Origin: Lentisphaeria bacterium
Lineage (GTDB): Bacteria > Verrucomicrobiota > Lentisphaeria > Oligosphaerales > Oligosphaeraceae
NCBI GenBank assembly: GCA_024405215.1
Contig: JAKSPB010000030.1
Span: 1 to 37,484, forward strand
Reading direction: 5' to 3'
DNA: 37,484 nucleotides
Part shown: piece after piece, positions 15,935-26,000 of the stretch
How the letters are laid out: each line of letters begins with the position of its first letter
How positions within the stretch are numbered: the stretch's first letter is position 1
Program-made: the position numbers and the translations under genes
The notes under the pieces: model-generated
Database searches by the model: none
Told to the model about the DNA's origin: nothing
What the model saw: the letters and a program-made list of their open reading frames with translations, nothing else

Positions 15935-16426
15935 ATGTCAAAAGAACTCACTCTCCTTGAAGGCAAGCTGGATGCCACCGGCCTCCGCGTCGGCATAGTC
16001 TGCGCCCGTTTCAACAGTATTTTCGTGGAGCAACTGCTCTCCGGCGCCAAGGATGCGCTGATTCGCCACGGTGCCAGTGAATCTGACATCACTGTGGCCT
16101 GGGTCCCCGGCTCCTTTGAGACGCCCCTTGTCATTCAGAAACTGGCAAAGACCGGCAAATTCGATGCGCTAATTGGTCTCGGCGTTGTCATCCAGGGCGC
16201 CACGCAGCATGCCAACATGATCAACAGCGAGGTCTCCAAATCCTACGCGCAAATTTCCTTGGAGACCGGAATCCCGGTGGTATATGGCGTCGTCACCACT
16301 GAAAACATCGAGCAGGCCATCGAGCGCAGCGGCAGCAAGGCCGGCAACCGCGGTGCCAGCGCCGCCACCACCGCCATTGAAATGGCAAACCTCCTGAAGC
16401 TCATCCCTTCCGCCGCCAAAAAGTAA
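15935..16426 (+). CDS. ribH: 6,7-dimethyl-8-ribityllumazine synthase
   Basis: Protein of 163 residues, normal length, that condenses the two RibBA-derived intermediates in the next-to-last step of riboflavin synthesis and usually forms icosahedral or pentameric shells. Motifs are ARFN (24-27), PGSFETP (58-64), the catalytic His region [10 protein letters not shown] (H92), and [22 protein letters not shown]. Most bacterial enzymes have Arg in the GAVIRG motif; Gln appears here, a form I associate with PVC bacteria. Upstream ribBA and downstream nusB (6 bp gap) give the frequent ribBA-ribH-nusB order. Riboflavin synthase (ribE) and ribD are not in the window. Confidence 0.96.
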   Translation: MSKELTLLEGKLDATGLRVGIVCARFNSIFVEQLLSGAKDALIRHGASESDITVAWVPGSFETPLVIQKLAKTGKFDALIGLGVVIQGATQHANMINSEVSKSYAQISLETGIPVVYGVVTTENIEQAIERSGSKAGNRGASAATTAIEMANLLKLIPSAAKK

Positions 16427-16432
16427 TTTTCC

Positions 16433-16978
16433 ATGGAACAGCTTCTTGAAGACACCATTCCGCAGGCGCAGAAAAACCGCGAAGAGACTCCCGGCAACGA
16501 AAACCGCTCCTTCAAGCTCCAGCGCGCCACTAGCCGCCGCCTAGCCCTGCAACTCCTTTTCGCCATTGAACTCACCGATACCTGGAACGCCCCGCTGAAT
16601 CTTACCGAGGAAATCTTCGACCTCATCTCGGAAGAAAGCGCCGAAGGACTTTCCCATACCGTCCTGCGCAAATCCTGGTCCCGTAGCCGCAAGCTGGTGG
16701 CCGGCATAGCGGAAAACCGCCAGGAACTGGACGAAATGATCGTCGCCGCCGCCAAGAACTGGACCATCCAGCGCATCAACGAAGTGGACCGGAATCTGAT
16801 TCGCCTGGCCACCTACGAGATGAAATACGCCACGCCAACCGTCAGCGCCGGAATCGCCATCAACGAAGCCGTTGAGTTGGCGAAGATCTTCGGCCAGAAG
16901 GACTCCTGGCGTTTTGTCAACGGCGTCCTTGACCAGATCCGCAAGACCATCCAGCAGGCTCCTCTCACCTTCGGCTAA
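16433..16978 (+). CDS. nusB: transcription antitermination factor NusB
   Basis: Protein of 181 residues. The all-helical NusB core covers about residues 30-178: RATSRRLALQLLFAIEL at the start, WTIQRINEVDRNLIRLATYEM in the centre, and INEAVELAKIFGQKDSWRFVNGVLDQI at the end, which is the strongest family signature. NusB pairs with NusE (S10) on boxA RNA to antiterminate rRNA transcription. A charged N-terminal extension of about 28 residues precedes the core; an internal start cannot be excluded, but no better ATG with context is seen. It lies 6 bp after ribH and 21 bp before ftsY, suggesting translational coupling. Confidence 0.95.
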   Translation: MEQLLEDTIPQAQKNREETPGNENRSFKLQRATSRRLALQLLFAIELTDTWNAPLNLTEEIFDLISEESAEGLSHTVLRKSWSRSRKLVAGIAENRQELDEMIVAAAKNWTIQRINEVDRNLIRLATYEMKYATPTVSAGIAINEAVELAKIFGQKDSWRFVNGVLDQIRKTIQQAPLTFG

Positions 16979-16999
16979 CTTCTCTCCCGTTGATTCGTC

Positions 17000-17926
17000 A
17001 TGTCTTTATTCGACTCTTTCAAACGAGGTCTCCAGAAGACCGCAACTGCCCTTCAGCGCGGAATCTCCAGCATCTTCACCGAAGTGAAGGAATGGAATGA
17101 CGACACCTACCGCCAGTTGGAGCAGACCCTCATCTCCACCGACCTGGGCCCCGTCGTCACCAAGGAACTCCTGGACGACCTGAAGGACCGTTATTCCCGG
17201 GGGCTCATCGCCACTGGCGCAGACATCAATGCAGCCTGCCAGGAGAAGATTCTGGCGATTCTGGACGAGGCATCCGTTCCGCCCATCCACTCGACGCCTG
17301 GCATTCCCACGGTCATTCTGATGGTGGGTGTCAACGGCTCAGGCAAGACCACCTCCATCGCCAAGCTGGCCCACCACTACTTGAGCCAAGGCAAGAAAGT
17401 CGTCCTCGGCGCGGGCGACACTTTCCGCGCGGCAGGCGCCACGCAGCTGCAGATCTGGGCCGAGCGCCTTGGCTGCCCGGTTGTGGAAGGCAAGCTGGGC
17501 GGTGATTCCGCGGCCGTGGCTTTTGACGCCATCAAATCCGGCATTCGCCAAAATGCCGACTACGTCATCATTGACACAGCCGGCCGTCAGCATACCCGCA
17601 GCGACCTGATGGCGGAGCTGGAGAAGGTCAAGCGCATCGCAGCCAAGGCCATGCCAGAGGCTCCACAGGAAATCTGGCTGACGGTGGATTCCTCCATCGG
17701 CTCAAACGCCCTCACCCAGGCACGGGAGTTCGGAAAGCTCTTCCCCATTACCGGACTGGTACTGACAAAATTGGACGGCACAGGCAAAGGCGGCGTGGTT
17801 GTCGCCATCCGCAAGGAGCTTGGATATCCTGTCCGATTCGTCGGACTGGGCGAAACCGTGGACGACCTGCAGCCCTTCAGCGCAGAGGACTTCACCAAGG
17901 CACTGTTCGAGGCGCCGAAGGAGTAA
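17000..17926 (+). CDS. ftsY: signal recognition particle receptor FtsY
   Basis: Protein of 308 residues, short for FtsY because the acidic A domain is almost absent. An N domain (about 1-95) precedes the SRP-type GTPase. G1 is GVNGSGKTT (110-118). DTFRAAGATQL (from D140) is the insertion-box region. G3 is DTAGR (192-196) and G4 is TKLD (256-259) within TKLDGTGKGG, with a GLGETVDDLQPF closing motif. It docks SRP-ribosome complexes to the Sec translocon at the inner membrane. Small departures from consensus are AAGATQL (often AAAVEQL) and TVDSSIGSNA (often DATTGQNA). It is six bases from tgt, the last gene of the plus-strand cluster. Confidence 0.95.
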   Translation: MSLFDSFKRGLQKTATALQRGISSIFTEVKEWNDDTYRQLEQTLISTDLGPVVTKELLDDLKDRYSRGLIATGADINAACQEKILAILDEASVPPIHSTPGIPTVILMVGVNGSGKTTSIAKLAHHYLSQGKKVVLGAGDTFRAAGATQLQIWAERLGCPVVEGKLGGDSAAVAFDAIKSGIRQNADYVIIDTAGRQHTRSDLMAELEKVKRIAAKAMPEAPQEIWLTVDSSIGSNALTQAREFGKLFPITGLVLTKLDGTGKGGVVVAIRKELGYPVRFVGLGETVDDLQPFSAEDFTKALFEAPKE

Positions 17927-17932
17927 TGCACC

Positions 17933-19045
17933 ATGGGATGCTTTGAGATTCTCAAGCAGGATCCCGGCAGCCACGCGCGCCGGGGATGCCTCCATACCGC
18001 CCACGGCCCTGTCCACACGCCTGTCTTCATGCCGGTGGGAACCCAGGGAACCGTGAAGGCCATGTGCAACGAGGAACTTCACGACCTTGGTGCGCAAATT
18101 ATTCTGGGAAATACCTATCACCTGAATCTGCGCCCCGGAATGGAACTGATGGCCAAAGCCGGTGGATTGCATTCCTTCATGAACTGGGATCGCGCCATCC
18201 TGACGGATTCCGGCGGCTTCCAGGTCTTCTCCTTGGCGAAACTCCGAAAATTGACTCCCGACGGCGTGAAGTTCCAGTCCCACATCGATGGCCGTGCACT
18301 CTTCATGGGGCCAAAGGAATCCATGGAAATCCAGCGCATCATCGGTTCCGATGTCGCCATGTGCTTTGACGAATGCACTCCCTGGCCCGCCACGCATGAA
18401 CAGGCGGAGAAGTCGCTGAATCTGACCCTTCGCTGGGCGGCACAATGCCGTGAACAACCCCGCGCCGAAGGACAGCTGGTCTTTGGCATCGCTCAGGGAA
18501 GCACCTTCCAGGATCTGCGGGAACGCGCCGTCGCCGAATTGGAAAAACTGGATTTCGACGGTATTGCCGTCGGCGGTGTCTCCGTTGGCGAGACCGAACA
18601 ACTGATGGTGGATGTGCTGAATTACTGCGCCCCCGTCCTGCCGCCCGCCAAGCCTCACTACCTCATGGGCGTAGGAACTCCGCGGCAGATCATCCTGGGC
18701 ATTCTGCACGGCATCGACATGTTCGACTGCGTTCTGCCCACACGAATGGGAAGAAATGGCAGCGCTTATACTCCCACCGGGACCATCCCCGTCAAGGCAG
18801 CTAGATATCAGGCGGATTTCACTCCCATCCAGGAGGGGTGCACCTGCTATGCCTGCCGGCATCATACCAAGGCGTATATCCGCCATCTGCTCCACGTCAA
18901 TGAAATTCTCGGCGCACGGCTGATGACCATTCACAACCTGCATTTCTTCCTGGAACTGACCAGGCAAGCCAGGCTCCATCTGGAAGACGGGACCTTCCCC
19001 GCCTTCGCACAGCAAGTCCTTGACGCCTATCCCGAAGCCAAATAG
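17933..19045 (+). CDS. tgt: queuine tRNA-ribosyltransferase
   Basis: Protein of 370 residues, standard bacterial length, which exchanges guanine 34 for preQ1 in tRNAs with GUN anticodons. The substrate-binding Asp is in DSGGFQVFS (D92). The nucleophile D265 lies in IDMFDCVLPTRMGRNG. The zinc ligands C303, C305, C308 and H334 have the family spacing CxCx2Cx25H. VGGVSVGE and LMGVGTP are also conserved. It is the final gene of the run beginning at 13301 and converges with dnaB across a repeat array. No other queuosine genes are in the window. Confidence 0.97.
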   Translation: MGCFEILKQDPGSHARRGCLHTAHGPVHTPVFMPVGTQGTVKAMCNEELHDLGAQIILGNTYHLNLRPGMELMAKAGGLHSFMNWDRAILTDSGGFQVFSLAKLRKLTPDGVKFQSHIDGRALFMGPKESMEIQRIIGSDVAMCFDECTPWPATHEQAEKSLNLTLRWAAQCREQPRAEGQLVFGIAQGSTFQDLRERAVAELEKLDFDGIAVGGVSVGETEQLMVDVLNYCAPVLPPAKPHYLMGVGTPRQIILGILHGIDMFDCVLPTRMGRNGSAYTPTGTIPVKAARYQADFTPIQEGCTCYACRHHTKAYIRHLLHVNEILGARLMTIHNLHFFLELTRQARLHLEDGTFPAFAQQVLDAYPEAK

Positions 19046-19051
19046 GATAGG

Positions 19052-19173
19052 ATAGTTTGTGTATAGTGATGGATAGTTTGTGTATAGATTCTTTCTAGGA
19101 AATAGCTTGGATTAGCAACTATACACAAACTATGGCAACTATACACAAACTATGGCAACTATACACAAACTAT
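19052..19173. repeat. inverted array of ATAGTTTGTGTATAG between tgt and dnaB
   Basis: Two copies of ATAGTTTGTGTATAG (19052-19066 and 19073-19087) face three copies of its complement (19119-19133, 19139-19153, 19159-19173), with a sixth truncated copy to 19184. The three right-hand copies repeat with a 20-bp period; the left pair is offset by 21 bp. Opposing copies can form a 15-bp stem over a 31-nt loop, fitting a bidirectional terminator for two convergent genes. Each unit holds CTATACACA, which matches the DnaA box TTATNCACA at 8 of 9 positions. There is no T-run. Confidence 0.85.
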
Positions 19174-19197
19174 GGCAACTATAGCCCAGTCAGGCAA

Positions 19198-20679
19198 TTA
19201 CTTCTTCTGAGCCGGCACGTCCTCGTCGGAGGCCATATCCTCGCGTTCATCAAAGCGCGTATAATAGGGGAAGAAAGTCAATGGCTGCTTGCAGGTTCGG
19301 CCGTTACGGTTCTTGGCGATAATCAGCACGGCATTCAGACCAATGGTATGGTCGTGATTGTCATTTTCATACTGCTCTTTGCGGTTCCGGTGCAGCAGCG
19401 CCACCACGTCGGCGTCCTGCTCAATGGCGCCGGATTCACGGAGGTGGTGCATCTGCGGTTCAGGACTTTCTCCCTTTTCGTCTTCGGATTTACGGTTGAC
19501 CTGTGCTAGCACGACCACGGGAATGGAAAGTTCCTTGGCCAGGGACTTCAACGAACCGGAGATTCGGGCGACGTCATTTTCGCGGCTGGAGTTCCGTCCG
19601 GAGTTGATGGTGATCAGCTGCAGGTAGTCGATGAACAGTGCCTGGATGCCGTGTTTTTCCTTCATGCGGCGGGCTTTGGAGCGTAATTCCAGGATGTCGA
19701 TACCGCCTGTTTCGTCAATGACGATGTTGGAGCGCCGGATATTGGAACAGGCCTCCTTGATCTTCTGCAAGTCGCCCTGGTTCTGTTCCGACTGGAAAGC
19801 CAGATCGGAGATATTCACTCGCGCACCGGAAGAAATCAGACGAAGCGTAAGTTGTTCTGCTGACATTTCCAAGGAGAAAATGCCCACGGGCACACCGCGC
19901 ATGGCGATATTGTAGGCCATGTTCAGCGCCATGGCCGTCTTGCCGATGGAAGGACGCGCTGCCAGCACAAAAAGCATTCCGGGTTGAAGTCCGCCCGTCA
20001 TGGAACGATCCAGGACGCCATATCCCGTGGGAATACCCAGATCATCTGGAGCATCATGGGTAATCAGCTTGACGATGTACTGCATCGCACTGTCCACGAG
20101 CGGCTGGATAGTCTGATAGTCCTGCCGCTCGTTCATCTGGCTGACTTCCATGACCTGCTTTTCTATTTCGTCAAGGAGCTGTTCCGCATGACCGCCGGCG
20201 TCATAGCATTTCAGGATAGCTTCGGAACAGGTGGCGATGACCTTGCGCAGGACCGCAGTCTGCTTGACGATGTCGATGTAGTAATCGATATGAGCAGCCG
20301 TAGGAACCTTGTCCATCAACATGGCAAGATAACTGGGACCGCCTACCAGATCCAGCTGGTTGTTCTGACGGAGATAGTTCATCAGGACGACAGGATCCAT
20401 GCCGGCGTCGCCCTTTGGATTCAGCGCCACCATGGCATTGAAAATAGTCTGGTGCGCCTGGGAATAAAAGGCATCCGGGAAATTCAGCCGTCCCAATCCA
20501 ACGCTAGCTGCATCGGCATTGATAAGCATGGCGCCCAGCACGGCAATCTCCGCATCATTGTCATGAGGCTTTTCGCGTTCCAGCGAAAGAACGCTGGCGG
20601 CGGAAGTCTGGCCGCCCGGCTGTTCCTGGTGCTTGCTGTAGTCTCTTTTGGGAAATTGGTTCTCCTGCATATCCTTCAT
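19198..20679 (-). CDS. dnaB: replicative DNA helicase DnaB
   Basis: Protein of 493 residues, the hexameric helicase that unwinds the replication fork. An N-terminal primase-interacting domain (about 38-145; DAEIAVLGAMLI) is joined by a linker to a RecA-type motor. Walker A is ARPSIGKTA (241-249) and Walker B is LFIDYLQLI (348-356). SLEMSAEQL and a C-terminal KNRNGRT segment are typical. No intein interrupts Walker A, which often hosts one in this gene. Two starts, MKDM and MQEN, are three codons apart; the first is used. It follows copA after a 182-bp gap with GC-rich palindromes. The repeat array with DnaA-box-like units lies directly after its stop. Confidence 0.96.
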   Translation of the reverse strand: MKDMQENQFPKRDYSKHQEQPGGQTSAASVLSLEREKPHDNDAEIAVLGAMLINADAASVGLGRLNFPDAFYSQAHQTIFNAMVALNPKGDAGMDPVVLMNYLRQNNQLDLVGGPSYLAMLMDKVPTAAHIDYYIDIVKQTAVLRKVIATCSEAILKCYDAGGHAEQLLDEIEKQVMEVSQMNERQDYQTIQPLVDSAMQYIVKLITHDAPDDLGIPTGYGVLDRSMTGGLQPGMLFVLAARPSIGKTAMALNMAYNIAMRGVPVGIFSLEMSAEQLTLRLISSGARVNISDLAFQSEQNQGDLQKIKEACSNIRRSNIVIDETGGIDILELRSKARRMKEKHGIQALFIDYLQLITINSGRNSSRENDVARISGSLKSLAKELSIPVVVLAQVNRKSEDEKGESPEPQMHHLRESGAIEQDADVVALLHRNRKEQYENDNHDHTIGLNAVLIIAKNRNGRTCKQPLTFFPYYTRFDEREDMASDEDVPAQKK

Positions 20680-20768
20680 CCTAATTGTATTTCTGTAATG
20701 CCGCTAATGTATTCCCTTTCCGACAGACGGTATGGCAGATTAGGCAATTTGCCTGGGGCTTGGCTCAA

Positions 20769-20826
20769 CCCGCGCAAGGATGCTCAATCTCGGGGCGCGG
20801 GGGCGTCGCACCCCACATTGCGCGGG
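20769..20826. repeat. nested GC-rich palindromes between copA and dnaB
   Basis: Outer arms CCCGCGCAA (20769-20777) and TTGCGCGGG (20818-20826) enclose a shorter GGGGCGTCGCACCCC hairpin. The strongly GC-rich, G-tract sequence contrasts with the AT-richer flanks and lies in the dnaB leader of a possible copA-dnaB transcript. On the minus strand it resembles the hairpin at 10476-10494. Confidence 0.6.
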
Positions 20827-20861
20827 CGCCGACGGAAAATTTGCCATCCGAATTTCAATTA

Positions 20862-23039
20862 TTATCGGAATCGTTTCAGGCGTAGGGAATTGGAAATTAC
20901 CAGAAGTGAACTGCAAGCCATGGCGGCAGCACCGCTCCAAGCGGGAATGACAATTCCCCAATGCGCAAAAAGCCCGCTGGCCAACGGAATGGCAAAGAGA
21001 TTGTAGCAGAATGCCCAGCAAAGATTCTCGCGGATATTCCGCAGAACGGCACGGGAGAGGCGAATCGCGTCAGTCACACTTGACAACGAAGGATTTACCA
21101 AAACTACATCGGCTGTCGCCAGGGCGGCATCCGCGCCGTCGCCGATCGCCATCCCCACATCCGCCCGCGCCAAGGCCGGCGCGTCATTGACGCCATCGCC
21201 CACCATGGCGATTCGATGGCCCTGCCGCTGCCTGTCCCGAAGCCACGCCTCCTTGTCTGCCGGAAACAACTCAGCCTGGACTTCGCCGATCCCGACCTCT
21301 TTCGCCACTGCGGAAGCCACTTCCTTCCGGTCGCCAGTCAACATAGCTACCGACACGCCCAGTTTTCGCAATGCCTTTATGACTTCCATTGCCTCCGGCC
21401 GCACTTCGTCCTTCAGCCAAATGGTCCCCAGAAACGCACTTCCCGATGCTAGGAAAAGCGGCGTTCCCGAACCCGTCAAGCTCTTCGCCGGAACGGAGAT
21501 GCCATTCTCCTCCAGCAGCCGGAGATTTCCACAAAGACAGCGTTTCCCCGCCAGATTTCCAGCTATGCCCATCCCTGGCAACGCAGTAAAACCAGACACT
21601 GGAAGCTGTTCGCTATCACGTTCTTCTGCAGCAATCACAACCGCCTTGCCCAGCGGATGTTCCGAGTCATGCTCCAACGACGCGGCAATCTGCAGAATCG
21701 CCTCTTCGTCATAGCCTTCCGCAGGAATCACCATGGAGACAACAGGCTGCCCCATGGTAACCGTGCCTGTCTTGTCCAATGCCACCCAATTCACTTGGCT
21801 CAAGGCCTCCAGCACCGCTGCATCCCGAAAAAGAATGCCTTTTCGTGCGCCCACTCCCATTCCGACTACAATGGCGACGGGAGTGGCAAGGCCCAAAGCG
21901 CAAGGACAGGAAATGACCAGCACGGCAATGGCGTGTTCCCATGCCATTGCCCAATCGCTCTCCCAAAGCCCCCAGACGAGACAGGTCACCAGCGCAATGC
22001 ACAGCACTGCGGGAACGAAGACTGCACACACTTTGTCCGCCAGGCGAGCGATGGGCGCCTTGGAGGATGATGCCTCGGAGACAAGTTCCAGAATCTTCCC
22101 GAAGACACTCTCCGTGCCTATCGCCGTAACCCGGATTTCCAGATAGCCGCTGGTATTCAACGTGGCCCCCACGACCGTATCACCAGGCAATTTCTCCACG
22201 GGCTTCCATTCCCCCGTAATCGCCGATTCATTGACTGCGCTCTGTCCCTTGACGACTTCGCCATCCGCAGGAATCATCCCCCCTGGACGCACAAGACAGA
22301 TATCTCCCTTCCGCAACTGCGAAACAGAAACTTCTTGTTCCTGATCGTTTCGCCGGACTACCGCCTGACGCGGCGCGAGCTTCCGCAAAGTCAGCAGGGC
22401 ATCCGTAGTCCGCGCTTGCGCCCTTCCCTCCAGATATTTTCCCAATGTAATCAACGTCAGCAACATGGCAGGTGTTTCAAAAGAGACCATTGCCGTTCCG
22501 CCCCATAAATTCCGCAATAAATTCACCAACGGATAAAGAAATCCCACGCCAGCCCCCAAGGCCACCAGGGAATCCATGGTGGGCATTCCGTGCAAGAGAG
22601 CCGACAGCCCACGAGTGAAGAACACGCGGTTTATCCAAAGAATCGGAAGCGTCAGGAGCAACTGAAGGATTGCCGAAAACGTTTTTCTTGCAATAAGTTC
22701 CGGCAAAGGAAGGTGAAGCATTTTCGCCATTGCCATCCAGCAGACAGGAACCGCCAGGCATAGCGAAAACCAGAAGCGAAGGCGGAGTTGCAAGATCTCC
22801 TTTGCTCCGCTGTCGGATTCCGATTCCGCCGTATCCTGCAATCTCGCCTCGTATCCGGCGTCATGGACGGCATCCGCCACCGCCTGTATTGATGCGCCTT
22901 CTGACAAATCCAGCGTCATGGACTTGGTCAGCAGATCCACCTTGACTCGCGAGACGCCTGGCACGCTCGCCGCTGCCTTCTGCACGTGGCCCTGGCAAAC
23001 CACGCACTGCATTCCCTCTATGGCAAAACGGCAACGCAT
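20862..23039 (-). CDS. copA: Cu(I)-exporting P1B-type ATPase
   Basis: Protein of 725 residues. One cytosolic HMA domain starts with GMQCVVC (9-15). Eight membrane helices are expected, with the transport-site CPC at 378-380 in TM6. The actuator motif is TGE (275-277), and the phosphorylated Asp is D422 in [15 protein letters not shown] (nucleotide binding) and GDGVNDAPA follow. TM7 has [10 protein letters not shown] and TM8 has [15 protein letters not shown], which are Cu(I)-type (P1B-1) signatures, so copper (possibly silver) efflux from the cytoplasm is predicted. It begins 12 bp after the dnaE stop, so it is probably co-transcribed with dnaE, an odd partner. No CopY/CueR regulator or copper chaperone gene lies nearby. 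Confidence 0.94.
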   Translation of the reverse strand: MRCRFAIEGMQCVVCQGHVQKAAASVPGVSRVKVDLLTKSMTLDLSEGASIQAVADAVHDAGYEARLQDTAESESDSGAKEILQLRLRFWFSLCLAVPVCWMAMAKMLHLPLPELIARKTFSAILQLLLTLPILWINRVFFTRGLSALLHGMPTMDSLVALGAGVGFLYPLVNLLRNLWGGTAMVSFETPAMLLTLITLGKYLEGRAQARTTDALLTLRKLAPRQAVVRRNDQEQEVSVSQLRKGDICLVRPGGMIPADGEVVKGQSAVNESAITGEWKPVEKLPGDTVVGATLNTSGYLEIRVTAIGTESVFGKILELVSEASSSKAPIARLADKVCAVFVPAVLCIALVTCLVWGLWESDWAMAWEHAIAVLVISCPCALGLATPVAIVVGMGVGARKGILFRDAAVLEALSQVNWVALDKTGTVTMGQPVVSMVIPAEGYDEEAILQIAASLEHDSEHPLGKAVVIAAEERDSEQLPVSGFTALPGMGIAGNLAGKRCLCGNLRLLEENGISVPAKSLTGSGTPLFLASGSAFLGTIWLKDEVRPEAMEVIKALRKLGVSVAMLTGDRKEVASAVAKEVGIGEVQAELFPADKEAWLRDRQRQGHRIAMVGDGVNDAPALARADVGMAIGDGADAALATADVVLVNPSLSSVTDAIRLSRAVLRNIRENLCWAFCYNLFAIPLASGLFAHWGIVIPAWSGAAAMACSSLLVISNSLRLKRFR

Positions 23040-23051
23040 ATCATGGATTCG

Positions 23052-26000
23052 CTAGTCGTTTCCTCCGCCCTGGAAGGGACCGGACCAGCGTTTTTTGGGC
23101 TGCGTGCGGACTTTGCTGCCGCGCAAGGTAACGGCTTCCGCCCCGAAGAGCTCCCGCATGGTGTCCAGGACCTTGGCGATGGGCTTGATGCAAAGGCTTT
23201 CGTGCTTGTAGAAGAGACACGTGCCATTCTCCAGGCGAAGCGCGATATGCACTTCCGTGGTGCCGGAATGATGTCCGCAGACCTGGACGAGCTGGGCCAT
23301 CTTATCCGGCGTTGCGTCCTGTTCTTCAATGGTGAGATTCACCTTGGCGCAGAAAAGTTCCGCCGCCTTGTCCAGCGGAATCAGATGATTGACCGTCAGC
23401 CGGGTAGTAACCTTGTCGTTGTCCTCGTCATGGGAAACCTCGCCTTCCGCCATGAAGACCGTCCCCGGATTCAACAGTTCGGGATTGTTTTTCATGATGT
23501 TTTCGTATTCCCGATTGAAGAGCATGGCCTCCAGGGAGGACTCCTTGCTCTCCAGCGTCAGGATGGCGAAAGGTTTCTGGCTCTTCTTGGAGAACTTCTT
23601 TACACAGCTGGAAAGATACGCACCCGTTCGGAAGATGGTCTCGTCCGGCAACGCGGGAATATCCGCCAGATCGTCCAGCTGGAAGGTATCGATGACTTCC
23701 CGTCCGGCGTCTATGGGATGTCCGGAGACATAGAAGCCCAGCAGGGCCTTCTCGTGTCCCAGGAGGACATCCCGGTCCATTTCAGGGATGTCGGGATATT
23801 GGATGGCCGTGGAAGCCTGGTCCTCTTCGCCCATCATGTCAAAGAGCGAGAGCTGTCCCGCCGAGCGGTCCTTGCGGTCTGCCGCGCCTGCAGCCATGGC
23901 GTCGGCGGAAGCCGCCAGCAGCTGGCTGCGGCGCTTGCCAAAACTGTCCATTCCTCCGGAAAGGATCAACGCCTCCAGCACGCGGGAGTTCACGCCCTCC
24001 ACACGCTTGCAGAAGTCTTCCAGGTCCTTGAAGGGACCCTCCTTGTGACGGACTTCCAGAATTGTCTGGACAATGCCCTCGCCGACGCCCTTGATGGCCG
24101 CCAGGCCGAAACGGATGTCGCTGCCGCTGACCGAGAAGAACTTTCCACAGATATTGACGTCCGGCTGAAGGACCTTGATGCCCATTTCCCGACATTCCTT
24201 CAGGTAGAAGGAAAGCTTCTCGGAGTTGGTCAATTCGCTGGTAAGAACTGCGGCCATGAAAGCGGCGGGATAATTCGCCTTCAGGAAGGCGGTGCGGTAG
24301 GTCATCAGACCATACGCGGCGGAATGGCTCTTGTTGAAACCGTATCCGGCGAATTTCAGGATCTTCGCCCAAATGTTCTCGGAGATCTCCCGACTGATGC
24401 CATGCTGTTCGCAGCCATCCTGGAAGGTGACCTTCATCGCCTCCATGACCTTGATTTTCTTCTTTCCGATGGCACGACGAAGAATGTCGGCCTGGCCCAG
24501 ACTGAAACCAGCCACGGCCTGCGCCACCTGCATGATCTGCTCCTGGTAGAGCATGATGCCGTTTGTCTCCGCCAGAAGCGGCTCCATCTCCGGCACATCG
24601 TAGTCCATGGGAATCGTCCCCGCCTTGCGCCCCAGGAAATCGGGAATGAACTCCATGGGACCTGGACGGTAGATGGCGATCAAGGCGATGACGTCTTCCA
24701 GGCGTTCCGGCTGCCATTTGCGGCAGAGATCCTGCATGCCGCCGGATTCCAGCTGGAAGACGGCGATTGTCTTGCCTTCGGAAAGGAGCTTGTACGTGTT
24801 GGCATCGCCTTCTGGAATTTCGTTGGAGAGGATTTTCTTTCCCGTGCTCTCCTCGATGAGGTCCAGGGCGTCCTGGATCAGCGTCAGGGTCTTCAGTCCA
24901 AGGAAGTCCATTTTCAGCAATCCCAGGGATTCACAGGGGATGGAGGAGAACTGCGTAATCGCCTCGTCGCCTGCGCCGCGGGAAATGGGCGCGACCTCCG
25001 CAACCGGCATGTCGCCGATGATGACGCCTGCCGCATGGATGGACATGTTCCGGTTCAGGCCTTCCAGGACTTTGGCATACTTCCATAGCTTCTGACATTC
25101 GGGGCTGGAGTCTATCTTCTCCTGGAGTTCCTTGTTCTCCGGGAAGCCCAGTTTCGTGCTGCCATGGAGGGCAATTTCCAAGGTCATGTGAGGATCTGCG
25201 GGAATCAGCTTGGCGAACTTGTTGCCGTCATCGAATGACCAGCCCATGGCACGGGCCACATCCTTGACAACCTGCTTGGCTTTCAACGTCCCGAAGACAC
25301 CGATCTGAACGACGCGGTCTTCGCCATATTTGGCGCGGACATACTCGATGACTTCATGGCGGCGCCGTTCGCACAAGTCGATATCGAAATCAGGCGGCGA
25401 AACGCGTTCAGGATTCAGGAATCGCTCGAAAAGGAGATTGTAGCGCAGAGGGTCGATGTGAGTGATGCCGATGAGATACGCCACCAGCGATCCGGCGCCG
25501 GAACCACGTCCAGGTCCCAGGGGAACGCCGATGTTGGCTGCATAGTGCAGGAAGTCCCAAACCACCAGGTAGTAGCTGACGAACCCCATGCGCTTGATGA
25601 TGCCGACCTCGTAGTTCATGCGGTCCAGAATCTTCTGGCGCTCCGGCGTAATTTCGTCCTTGTCGGGATCGAACTTGAAACGCCACATCAAACCATCATG
25701 GCACAATTTCCGCAGGTGACGCTCGCGGACGATTTCAGAAATGGCGAAATCATGAAGTTCATCATCCGTCTGCTTCTCAAAGGCCTTCTTCTTGCGCAAA
25801 CGCTCGAACTCCGCCTGGAGGATCTCTTCGGTGATGCCCTTCTCAAACTCCGTGCGTTCCGGAGACGGCGGTTCGGGATAGTCTGGATAGTGGTTCGCGC
25901 CATCGCCATCGACGGTCTTCAGGTGGACATGGCAGCGCTTGGCGATGTCCACCGTGTTGCTCATGGCCTCGGGAAGCTGCGGGAAGAGCTGCGCCATTTC

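Noticed and set aside
19052-19184. Possible CRISPR array
   Set aside because: Unit plus spacer is only about 20 bp, units occur in both orientations, spacers are 5 bp and nearly identical, and no cas genes are near.
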